This document shows positions 22,101-33,621 of a stretch of DNA of 64,000 bases, in pieces. Source of the stretch: Moringa oleifera. Its lineage: Eukaryota > Streptophyta > Magnoliopsida > Brassicales > Moringaceae. The position numbers and the translations under genes were made by a program. The notes below the pieces were generated by a model, which was not told the DNA's origin, made no database searches, and saw nothing but the letters and a program-made list of their open reading frames with translations. Positions within the stretch are counted from its first letter, which is position 1, and each line of letters begins with the position of its first letter. The DNA is taken from assembly GCA_021397835.1 (NCBI GenBank), contig JAJFZO010000256.1, forward strand, positions 3,084,501 to 3,148,500, read 5' to 3'.

Positions 22101-24587
22101 ATATGTTAACAGGAAAAAGAAGTGCATATGGACACAAGATTGGCACCAGATATGAAAATCTGACGTGCAGGAAAACAGAATTTCCTATCAAACCCAAGAA
22201 AAGAAAATCACCAAACACAAGACGCTTAAAACAAACTAAAATCCCCCTTTTTTGCGAATTACTCATACCTGGAGAAATGCTAAGCCCTGGTACTTGAAAG
22301 AAACAGCTCGCAAGTTCAGAAGCCGAAGACTCATCAAGTTGGCTTGCCAGTGTAGCATAAGTTGCATCACGACAAGTACTCAATGTCAAATTATCTTCTA
22401 GAGCTACCAGATGATGAAGGTATATAATGCCAGCATTTAAACACTTCCTGCAACTGCTTTCCTGTGAAAGGGGCAGTTTGCAATTGTCTGTGACATCTGC
22501 AAATTTTGGAGACTGCAGCATCTGCATGACAGTTGTCCGACCTTTACAATCATAATTAACAGGGATTTTAGTTCCAAACCCACAGAAAACAGTAGCATTT
22601 CGTGGGACTCCATACAGTTGCATAGTTTGTAATATGGAATTGAGGCAAATTTCAGATAGATCTGAAGTAACCCCTAGGTTGCTTGTTGCATTTGCATAGC
22701 GGGCAATAGAAACTGCAATAAAAGCATTCATATAGCGGCAACACTTTCCTCTTCCATCTTTAGTCGAGCAAATTGAAGCCACTAGCGTAAAGTTTGATCC
22801 AGTCAAATCTAAGGGGCAGTCTGCAAACATAGCAAGAACATTTATCAATCATTGGTGTTACCAAACACCTCGACAAACTTCACCAGCTGTTTTTATGATT
22901 ACATCGCACAACAAAGTGAAAATCTGGTAGATCCAAAATGCATATAATGGTGATCAACAAGCCTTGTGGTCACTGCTACACGACATTAACGCACTAACAT
23001 GTTCATTTATGAACAGACAGACTACTGACCTTGAAAATATACCAAAACACATTTTTACACTTTTTGAGATTGTTCTCCTCATGTTAAACAGAGAAAATTT
23101 TGTTTCAGCATAATAGAAGCAAGTTTTTACAGGATGGTCAAAGATGAAATATGTTTCCTCTAATAAGTCTTTGAGTTATGATTCTACTGAAAAGCTTTAT
23201 GCCTGTAGTAGAACAAGTCCAGATCGCTCATTTTCAGGAAGGGATTCAAATATCTTCTGCACTTAAACCATCCCCAAGCTTTTATTCTGAAATTTTGTAA
23301 CTCTCACACATCAAGATTTCGATTAGGTTTCATTTCAAAACATTAATTTTTTTGTAAAAAAAAAAAGATCATGTGAGTTTCTCTTGTGTTGCACCTACTG
23401 GGTTATGATGTTATTTTAGTTTGCAACCTAAGATCATTGTTTTGGTAGCTGAGAGCATGATGCAAAGTATCACTGCAGAATGAGAACCCTATAACATATT
23501 TCCAGTGATGACAGGCAAAGTGCAGTGGCAGAAAAGCTACACATAGTAAGTATGAAAAACATGCTACAGGCTCAAACTCAACAAAACAGATATCAAAAAC
23601 CTACAAAAACTGTCAAAAAGAACACGTAATAAATAGAATGAAAAAGTAAAACTCAGTAGTGACTTTATTATGAATAAAAAAAATGCCATTTCTTAGGTCA
23701 TCATAGAAAATTCAATTATGAAGATGCAATTAAGCATCAAATTAATTTTATTATCATTAAATCAAATTAATGAACAACTTCATGAATGCATAATATTAAC
23801 ATAGAATGTTGCAGCAACACCATCCTAAATAATTCAAGAGAAATGATTCCCAAAACGATGTGTGATGTTTATGCTGTTCGCTCTTTCACGCCAAGAATAG
23901 AAGTCGATTTAAGTTTGAAATGTAGGAAACATATCAGACCATTCATAGCCTACAGGCAGTTCCACGTCTGCAACTTCTATCACAACTCAACAAGATTTGG
24001 TTAGTTCCATTATACATAGCAACTGAGTGTCATTGCTCAGAAATACAAGTTTTGCCATCTCATAAACAAATCAAGCAAGGCACTTGAACACATCTGCTGA
24101 GTAGTCCACAAATTCTTAACAAAACGCCCATTGAGCTAAATCCAAAAAATAATTTAAGATATTTGCCTGGAAGACTCTAATGCGCTGAAATTTTGAAACC
24201 ATAGAGCAAACAACACCCAGTTCCAGGTAAAGCACCCCCCCTCCCCCCTTCTTTCCCCCCATTGTAATGTTTCATGAAACTGCATAACCAGAAGCTTCTG
24301 AAATATCTATCAGAATCTTCACGAGAAACAAACCTTATGAACACAATACATAACTCCAGTACCTCCAAGTTTTAGTCAACCCATTTTCAGATTTCCAAAT
24401 TTCTGAAATAACCCACAGAAGCTGCTCCACAATAATGAGTATGGAAAAAGGAAAAAAAAATCATAAAAGAAGCTTCCACTCAACATAAACTAAGAAATCG
24501 AAAGAACCAACCTGCAAATACTAGAGGAAGCTGGATTGCAATAAATGCCAGTAAACCCACCAACAACGCCTGCACATACACCACCAT
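19177..24587 (-). CDS. SPARK-domain receptor-like protein kinase (At1g49730/At3g19300 type)
   Basis: Nine minus-strand exons: 24587-24512, 22820-22269, 21466-21179, 21077-20816, 20735-20683, 20324-20260, 20104-20015, 19890-19806 and 19721-19177. They join in phase to 671 residues. Residues 1-25 are a signal peptide. Residues 26-205 form the cysteine-rich SPARK ectodomain ([21 protein letters not shown]). A Pro/Ser-rich stalk follows, then one membrane helix at about 250-273. The kinase domain is complete: [10 protein letters not shown], Lys352 in [15 protein letters not shown] with Asp447, DFG at 465-467, and GTPGYMDPEY. It should be an active plasma-membrane Ser/Thr kinase. The ligand is unknown. 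SPARK kinases include one needed for arbuscular mycorrhiza in other plants, but this subgroup is not assigned to that. Intron 1 (about 1.7 kb) is the longest. Confidence 0.93.
24235..24260 (-). other. G-run tract in receptor-kinase intron 1
   Basis: The plus strand reads C7-T-C6-TTCTTT-C6, so the transcribed sense strand has three runs of six or seven G within 26 nt. This could support a G-quadruplex-like structure in the pre-mRNA. It is the only such tract noticed in this AT-rich window. Confidence 0.6.
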
Positions 24588-24619
24588 GGCCCAGATACGA
24601 AGAAGGGAAATGTTGCCCT

Positions 24620-27600
24620 CAAGAAAAGGAAGAGTTCGTGCTCTGAAGCAACAAAACCAGGGCGTGTTAGCGCATCTGGGGACTACACAGGCGTCAGTGC
24701 GAGGGACCTCTAAGTTTTAACCTGAGGGCAGTAAGTGACTGTTGATTTTGACTCTCACTCTCTCTCTCTCTCTCTTTCTGTCTGAAAGTGCAAAATTTTC
24801 TAAAGTGCTCGAACTAAATTTTCCTATTTAATGCGTATCTGCAGAAGATTGTGGACCCATGATCACGTTATGCTCGACCTCTTTTGTCCTCCGAGTAAGA
24901 TACCGTTTTTCCTCGTCACTCGAATATTTAAGAGATGGTAACCATTATCTGTCCTAAGACAGTTTTCTTTTTTCCTTAAAATCCAAATTAACATAATTTT
25001 AAATATTTTTTCAATTAAAAATATTAATAAGCAATTTTTTTATTGTGGTTATTTCTGTTGGTAAAAAAAAAAATCCTTTGTCACAAATTTGTTTAAACTC
25101 TCAATTCTTTAAAATTAAAAGGAAAATTTTAGATAAGTACTAGAATTTTTTTGAAAAAATAAATAAATTTTATTAAATAAAAAATAGTCTCATTAATGAA
25201 AAATTAAAATATTAAAGATTATAATATTAATTTTTTAAAAAAAAATGGCGTACCTCAACAAATATTAGAGTGGGATGCTTTAATCAAATCAGATATTATT
25301 TACAACTTAGAAGTTGGATGTGTTGAAAAATTTAAATTACTTTTGATTATTTAAAAATATTTAAAAATAATAACAATTTAAGATAAGTTATTTATAAAAA
25401 AATTATTAATAATATTACTTATACTTTTTCTCTTCCTTTCTACTTTTTGTTTATTGTAGTTTTAAATTAATTATATTTGATATATTAGACTTCAAATATT
25501 TTTTTATTCTTTTATGTATTATTTCATGGTTTTAAGAGAAGATCCCTGCATCACAATTTTAAATAAAATTATCAATTTTATTTTTAAACTAATTTAACAC
25601 GTGATAAAATTGATATTTAATTTTTTGATATTTTATTTAATTACAATTAATTTTATAAATAGTTATTAAATAAATCATAAATTTTCACAATATACCAAAC
25701 AAGTTAATTATTTTGATGTTCGATAATCATATGCAACTTAACTAACACGTTATATATTATGATAAAATCATCACAATCCAAAATCACTATAATGATTTCA
25801 TCACCTTTTATCAATCTGTCACATAAATATGAAAATAATAATAATAATAATAATAATAATAATTCACTTTTAAAGCATAAGGAGATAAGTATAAAAAGAT
25901 TATGTTACAAAAATAATTTAGCTTAATAATAATATGCATGATTTTTATATTATATATGATGAAAGAAAAGCAATCAAAAATCTAATGATAACATTTTATG
26001 ATTACACCCACTTGCATAAATGATGAAAATAATAATAATAATAATTAAAATCTGATAATAATTTTCTAGGATTACCCATTGTAATTCAATAATCATCTCA
26101 ATTGCCACTCAATAATTTGAAATGAATTGATTGTCATCTTAGTCGATATTATTATATTTAATAGTAAATTCTATTCAAATATTTAATTTAATTAATTATT
26201 ATTTTGAATTATATTAATAATAAATTATTTAATAATCATTCCATTGAAGCAATAATATGGGTGCAAAACATGCTGGACATGTGCACAACATGTCATGCAC
26301 ATAACATATCTTTATTTTTTTACCTTTTTTTAATTTAGTGGTGAATACAATTTTGTTTGAAATGTAATTATTTTTATTTAATGTGTTAATTAAATTAATT
26401 ATATGTTTAATTTTTTAATTTAATATAAAACAAATTTTGACTTAAAAATTTTAAAAATTAAAATTATTTTTGTTATTAAAATATTTAAAAAACAGTTCAA
26501 ACAAATTCTCGCATATTTGACTTCATTGAATAATTTTCTATTCAGAATTATATTTTATAAATTTTTTAAAATTTTAAAATTATAAATTTCTTAAAAGTAT
26601 TTTTAATATTTTAAAAAAATTAAATATTATTGTTTTTCTATTGATAAAAATTTTAAATCAAAATTTATTCTATAATATCTTAATTTACTTTTTTAAGAAA
26701 TTAAATTACAACAATTTAAAATATCAAAAATTTAATTGATTTAATATATATTTTAAGATATAAAATAAAAAGAATTAAAATTTTTTGATTTACTTTTAAT
26801 CTAATATTAACATAAAATTTTTTTTAAAAAAATAAATAAATAATTATGTAATTATGTAAAAGAAAATAAAACTAATTATCCAATAATTGCCAAACTGGTT
26901 CACGAGTATTCCTATCAGCATCCATGTGCAGACAAATATCCTCGTGATTGTAAATCTGCGAAGCCCACACAAAGGTGCTGTAAGCGTGCGAACACCTCTA
27001 ATGAGTGTAGGCCACGTCATGTCAATAGTTGTGTAAAGTTTTGAGTGTTTTGAACCCAGAAAAGGTCGTGGCACCAATTTCCATGCACTCATGGTGAGGG
27101 CAGTTGACTGTCTTTTTCTGTTTTGGAATTTAGGATGTAGATGAGGTGAAGCCAAAAATAATAAATAAATATGACAAATGAAAGACTGACACCTCTGGCC
27201 TTGCAAGTAATGTTGTTGTTTGGTTAGCATGAAAATCTTCCCATAGAGACAAACCATGCCATTGTCCATTTCAATCAATTTAGGGAATCTAAGGTTACAA
27301 ATATATATATATATATATAGATATATTAGTATTTTATATTGAATAACAAAATTGGTGACAATGGCACATGATCATGCTCAAATTTATTGTCATTTTTGAC
27401 CTTATAAATTGATAATACGTCTTTATCTTTTAAAAACTTATAAAATTTTTAAGAATCATTAAATTCATATTACATTATAAAAATAAATAAATTTTTGATA
27501 TAAAATTATTCATTTTTTAAAAATTTTAAATTAAAAGACATCATTAATGTTAAAATTGATTTGATATATTATAAAAAATCTATCAAGTACATGTCCTAAG

Positions 27601-30600
27601 AAATGTCTTAATCAAATAAACAATTAGTCTCAAATTGTACAAAAATACTGTCAATTTAATTTGTAAAAGTTTTTAATCTAAACATTATCTATGAAGTATT
27701 AATTGCTTTTATTGTAGATACACTTTTTTTAAAATCTTTTAAAAAATCATATGATTATTAAACACTTAAAATTATTATATAAAAAATATGATTAAATTTA
27801 TATTTTCTTATAAAAATTGATAAACAAAGATGTGAAATAATTTGTCTATTTTAAATTTTTAATTAAGAGACATCATTGCTATCAAAATTGATAGGATATG
27901 ACATAAAATACCTATCAAGTAAATGCATTCAAAATATTTTAATCAAATAAACAGTAAGTCTTGAAAGGTAAAAAATATTATCAATTTGATTTTTAAAAAT
28001 ATGATATAAAATGTGCATTAGAAATATCTAAACTTAATAAAGAAAATAATTTTTTGTCATGTTTATGAAATGTGATTCTTAACTAACACTAGACATATAA
28101 AATTTAACATATTTGCAGTTCATAATCTTAATTCCTTTAATTTTGCTTGATGTTTTAAAAATAATATATATATATAATTTATTATATTAGCATAAAAATA
28201 TTTAGATAAATATTAAAAATTTATAAATTATACTATTTTTTATTTTAGATTTCCAAAACATCAAATAGTTCAATTGTGTATTTGATGTTTTTCATTTGGT
28301 TTAATTTAGAACACACCAAAAAATTCAAAAGTTGAGAATATTTAAATTGAAGATTTTGTACAATAAATTTTTATTAATTTTTTTATAAATTACTATAAAA
28401 ATAAATTATTAAGTCTTAAAAAATATATTTTTAAATTTATAATGTAAAAATTTTATTAAAAATTGTTCATAGGTTTAAAATTGAAATAGAGTGTATAATG
28501 TGTTTAAGTTGTTTTTTAAATATTTCAATAACGAACCCAATACAAATTAAATTGAAAAATTAGATTTACAGTTGATTTAATTGGAATATCATGATATAAA
28601 TTAAAAAAACGAGTATATGTATGAAATTTTTTATTTTTATTTATCTAAAATATTAATACCATACATGGTATATTTACAAAACTATTAAAGCAAAACATTA
28701 TCAGCGTGTAACCTTAAAGCGATGCTAAGGAAATCATATCCCTCTTTTAAATGTTAGGTTTACGACATTAGTTTATATCCGTAAAAGGATTTCATGTTTC
28801 GATTTTCTCTTTAATTTCTCTATTCTTAGGAGAATTGCCTCACAAATGCATGAGGGGCCACGGTCCTTTGTCAATTGATGGATCCGTAATTAATTCATGG
28901 GGTATAGTATGAGTTATTACTCATCCGAAAAAGTCGCCTTTTGTTACCTAGGTTGTTGTAAGCCCTAACACACTTTTTATAATAATGTCAACAAACTTTA
29001 ATTTTCAATAATAATCCGATCTACTCCTGTCCCTAAGTGAATAGCTCGAGTTTATTCATCATTAATTAATTTAATTTGTATTTATAAAATTATAATATAA
29101 ATATTTGAAAATTTAAGCTATAACCTTTTTTTAAAAGAAAATTTGAATCATGAAGCATTAGTTGGTTCTATTGTATCCATAATGTTTTTATTTTTTTGAA
29201 TTTAAATTTTACTAAAATTTCAATAACTTAAGATATTATATTAAGAATTTTATACAATAATTTTTAATTTAAATTTTTTCGTAGAAGTAAAAAAATCTTT
29301 AAGTTACTATAATAAAAAATATTATAATTATTTTAAATTTAAAATAATTTTTAAAAATTTTTATGGTAAAAAAATTAAAAATTTATAAAAATAGCTCATT
29401 AGTAAAAAAATATTCAAATATGATATTATTTCAAAATAAACTTATAAAATTTATTTAAAATGTTTTTGAAACATTTCAACAATTCATAATTATTTGAATT
29501 TGAATAAAAAATAAATCAAATTGAAATATGAGGAATACAATTAAATCAACTGGTATTTCAAAATTCAAATTAATAAATAAGTTAATTTAATTTAATTTTT
29601 ATCATATTAAAATTTTATTTATTTATTATCACACATCAATATTTTATAAAAAAATCAATACAAATTAAAGCCCCTTTGATAGAATTTTGAGTCCAATGCC
29701 TTCATCGAATGAACTAGGCCAAAAGATTAATTTCGGCTCATTCTAGCTTAATATAGAACATTCATCAATTTGCAAATTAACAATACGTGTCGCCTCAGGA
29801 TTCATTGATCAGCCAAGATAGGAGCAAAATTCTACCAGTTGATCTTGGATTTTCGGTAGTGAAAATCTACAGCTAATGTAAGTGATTTATGTGAATCTAT
29901 GTAAGGATTATAAATGGTGAAATAATTTCTGTTAGATATGAGATTTGAAAATTTGAATTAAATTGAGATAAAGGATATATTTTTAGTGAAATAATAAAAA
30001 TGGAAAATACAAAATATATAACTTGAGATATATTCAATTACCAATCAAAGATAGACATGTGACATAATGAAAAATAATATAATTAATTAAATAATTAATT
30101 CAATTGGATCATGGGTATTAATCATTATTTTAAATTTGGATTCAATTAATTGGTTCATCGTTTTAATTGTCAACTAAATTTTTAAGGGATCCCATTTATT
30201 TAAAATAAGTTTAAGTTGTTTATGTTTTAAAAATTATATGGTTCTGTGGTAAAAAATTTTAAATTTTTATCAAAACATTTTATAAAAAATTAAAAAATAA
30301 AATTGAACAACAATTTTTTAATATCCAGTTTTATAAAAATAACTTAGATAATATTTTCATAAAACTTAATGTTTAATCCAAATTATCAAATATATTTTTA
30401 TTTTTCAAAAATTGACGATATAAACTTCAATTTAGTGTATCAATCGATATAAATTTTTTGTTAATTGTTCATTGACGGTATTAACAGATAATTATGAGTA
30501 GAATCGGGTTTTCATAATTTTTATTAACTTAAAATGAGACGTTTCACCGAAATAAAACATGTTTCAACTTAGATTTTCTCTCTTATTTTAATGACTTTCT

Positions 30601-30720
30601 TCTTCTTCCTTGAACACCAAAATATCCATTGACAAGGTTAATCCATACTCTCTAATGTAGTTTGACTGAAGATATCGTAAATTCGGCTTTTGACATAATC
30701 AAACCCAATCCAACCTAAGC
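24620..30720. other. AT-rich intergenic region upstream of the receptor kinase
   Basis: The first 250 bp include a (CT)n run at about 24753-24775 and are probably the kinase promoter and leader. Beyond that the DNA is very AT-rich, with an AAT microsatellite at about 25833-25862 and a TA microsatellite at about 27299-27318. No gene is recognised apart from one less AT-rich patch at 26.84-27.28 kb, which contains a cysteine-rich open frame listed separately. No complete transposon ends were found. Confidence 0.6.
26844..27044 (+). other. Cysteine-rich open frame, unassigned
   Basis: An open frame of 66 codons follows an in-frame TAA and lacks an initial ATG. Its C-terminal 45 residues contain six cysteines spaced C-X7-C-X8-CC-X8-C-X7-C and end at TGA 27042-27044. 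Base composition is less AT-rich than the flanks. The spacing resembles small disulfide-knotted secreted peptides, but I recognise no family. No signal-peptide exon was found upstream. The other strand is also open (26844-27278), so coding on either strand is uncertain. Confidence 0.2.
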
Positions 30721-30724
30721 ATGA

Positions 30725-31000
30725 TCATGCCTTAAAAGTACGGCATGTCTGTAACAGAGCCACCATGCTGGCAACCCCAAATCCACACACCAATAAAATC
30801 GCAGTGGTGACCATAAAGAGTACGGTATCGATCGGAACCCACATGGGGCTCGAGAAGATGATCAAAGGCATGAAAACGATCAAACCATCGACAATTGCAA
30901 TGACGATGACAGCAATGAGAAAAAAGAGGATGACATCGGACAGGAAGAGACATGAAAAGTGATTGGGTCTTCTATCGTACATTGTTATTGGTGCATGCAT
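30725..31000 (-). CDS. Short oleosin-like lipid-droplet hairpin protein
   Basis: An intronless ORF of 91 residues, with Met1 preceded by an in-frame TAA and a second Met at position 7. Residues 18-84 are almost entirely hydrophobic. The centre contains a perfect oleosin proline knot, PX5SPX3P: Pro45, Ser51-Pro52 and Pro56 in PLIIFSSPMWVP. The exit arm carries GFGVASMVALL, like the GGFGVAALS stretch of oleosins. The N-terminal arm is only about 17 residues, and about seven residues follow the hairpin, so the usual amphipathic tails are nearly absent. Family knowledge places oleosins on the monolayer of lipid droplets. Whether this is a functional short oleosin or a shortened relic is open. Base composition is clearly less AT-rich than the surrounding DNA. 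Confidence 0.6.
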   Translation of the reverse strand: MHAPITMYDRRPNHFSCLFLSDVILFFLIAVIVIAIVDGLIVFMPLIIFSSPMWVPIDTVLFMVTTAILLVCGFGVASMVALLQTCRTFKA

Positions 31001-33600
31001 AATTTAGTCCACAAAGCATGTCGTATAAGTAATATTTCAATTGTAAAATCCTAGAAAATTTCTCGTTGTTTTATAAGAGCTTTAGCGTCTGCTCTTTTTG
31101 AATGTTGCTCATTTTTATGCTTTTCATCCTCTTGTAATTGCTATGAAATTTGCCTAGTATTGTGAATTGTAAACCTTGTACTTGCTATACTCAAGATATT
31201 CAGGCACAAAAAACTAAAGTTCTATTAGGATTTTATATGTGGTAACCATAAGTTAAAAATCTTTCTTTAATTTTTTTTCTTGCCCATGACAAGCTTATTG
31301 ATGTCCATGAAATGTGTGTGAGTTATCTTTTCTCATTTGCCACAATGAATAAATCCAATGCTAAAACATATAGTTTGGTAGTGAAGTTAGGGGAGAATTC
31401 TAGCTTTAGTTTCAATGAGGACCCCTTTAGTTCAAACTCATAATCTTGCTCATTTTGTCACAAGGCATTATCCTTGTTAGCCCTAGATCTCAATAGAGTA
31501 AGCCCAAAGCTTGATGTGATCTAGGTCAAGTGGGTCTGAAGCCATTGAACTCGATATGCCCTTATAGGTTTGTGTACTTAGGCATAGGGAAAGTGACAAA
31601 TAATCAATATTGGATACAACTGGGCATCAAAAAATCACTGTCGTTCACCTAGCTTTGGCTTACATAGGGTTTAAGAAACTTGAGATTGATTGGGATACTA
31701 AATCACAAGGTGCATATTTTGATGATTCAAAGAAAAAGTTACAAAACACTGCAAAGCAGGGTTATGATTCTCTCTCTTTTTTGTCATTTTCATGCAATTT
31801 TCGATTCTTAGTCATTAGTACTAATGTTATATTTGGGAGAGATGGTGCAATCACAAAGGACTTGCTTAGAACCACACTCTTGACCAGTTCTTTGTAGAGC
31901 AATATGAGTTCTTCACCCATTTTTGTTGTCTTCTTAATCTTTAAGTTTCAGAGTTGTATAAAGTTAAAAGTTTTGATGCATGAGAGAGTGGCCTTGAAGT
32001 GCATAAGTTTAAGGCAATATTTAGTGGTGCTCTGGGTCTTGTCTTTGCCTTCTATCAGGATGAAGCTATATCCAGTCAATGTTTTATGTGTATTTGGCTA
32101 ACTCCTTTAGCAACAGAAGTTTAGAAAGGATTCTATCTCTCTCTCTCTCTACATATTTGTTTTGTTAACGTTAATTTTTGACAACATTAAAGGTGAAAAG
32201 TTGTTTTTATTAGTTTTCATTACTTCAGTGTTTATAACATCATTTTTTAAATATAAAAATATGTTGCGTAAATTAAATTAAATATTAAAGTTTTATAAAA
32301 ATGTTATTTAAATAATTTTAATTTTAATTTTATATTATTTATTTTAATAATATATATTAAAATATTATAATTATCTATTTTATCGTTATGGTTCAATTTT
32401 TGGTTTAATTCCCATTTGAGCACTAAGGGTGAAACTTATTCCTTTTTGAGTTCAACACAAATTTGGTTTTAAAAACATTGATATTAACTTTAAATTTGAA
32501 GGATGATCCCTTAAAAAATTAAAAGTAAAATATAAAAGAATTGGCGCATCAATGAAGAATCTTGCAAAAGATAATTTCACAATAATTATGACATTAATCA
32601 TAAAAATTAAAAAAATTACTTTTATTTTTTAAATATTATTATATTTAAAATCATCAAATAAAAATACTATTCACTTTAATCATAGTTGCCTAGTTTATTC
32701 AATAAAAAATATTTATCATGATAAAAATAAATACTACCTCCAAATTTTGACAGGCAAAAATTTTGAACAGTAACAAATACATAATTTAACATCTACAAAA
32801 AATAAATAGATAGACAGACTGCAAGAGACATTAAGAAATCTGTAAACTAGGCAATGCAGAATGTGGACAGAGATGGCTGTGGAGCCCAGGCACAGAGGAA
32901 CAAGCAAAGCTTGTTTTTGTGTCTTCAAATGGGTATCTTGGGAAGGTGAAGCAACTAACAAGTTAAAAGCCTCTCATGCCAAAAGTACACTTCAAGAAAC
33001 CTTTTCTCTTGTTCATTTTGCATACTAATCAATGAGACACTAATCCCCAAAAGCTCCTGTCTTTCATAAAGCAATTTCAGACAAGGGGTCTAACCTAATT
33101 CTGTAAGGCAAAGCAAGCCGCCTTTCAGAAAGATCAAAACTTTGCTACGTTTATCTTTAAAATTATTATCTTTTATCATATTATCAGTTTATTACAGAGT
33201 TAACAGTCAGATCACAATGCTTAACTGCAAATTCAAAAATTTCACATCTATTCAAGGAATATACCCTTAATACAAGGATGGGAAGTTACTTTCTTTTCCT
33301 CTTTTTGTATATGGGACAAAGGCAATCGAGATACTCTGAAAGGAATTGTACCCATCAGGTTCAGTAAAGCGAAATGGAAAGCATTAAATAGCAGAAGAGA
33401 CAGACAAGAAGTCAAGGCCGAGGCCGGTGCCTAAAACGCCTGCACATTTATGCCCCCACCTGCAAAGGCTGCAGGAGCTTGAATATTTTCTTGTACACAC
33501 ACACACATGCTAGTCATTTCCGTCGTTGATATATCAGACGCTAAAGGATCAGAACTTCTCGTAAGATCACATTCTAAGGAGTTGAAGAGAACATTCAGTT
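31001..33600. other. Intergenic between oleosin-like ORF and PLC gene
   Basis: The segment 31.3-32.1 kb is less AT-rich and contains open stretches (31610-31897 and 31904-32101 on +) that match no family I know. The segment 32.2-32.75 kb is AT-rich. From 32.75 to 33.6 kb composition becomes ordinary and probably includes the promoter and leader of the PLC gene. No RNA gene was recognised. Confidence 0.5.
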
Positions 33601-33621
33601 AACAAAAAGGCAAGACCGACA

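Noticed and set aside
26844..27278. 144-codon minus-strand ORF
   Set aside because: No family resemblance, and it ends in low-complexity AT sequence. The plus-strand Cys-rich frame in the same place is at least patterned.
31610..32101. Two plus-strand ORFs of 95 and 65 codons
   Set aside because: No recognisable motif, no splice support and no neighbours suggesting a gene.
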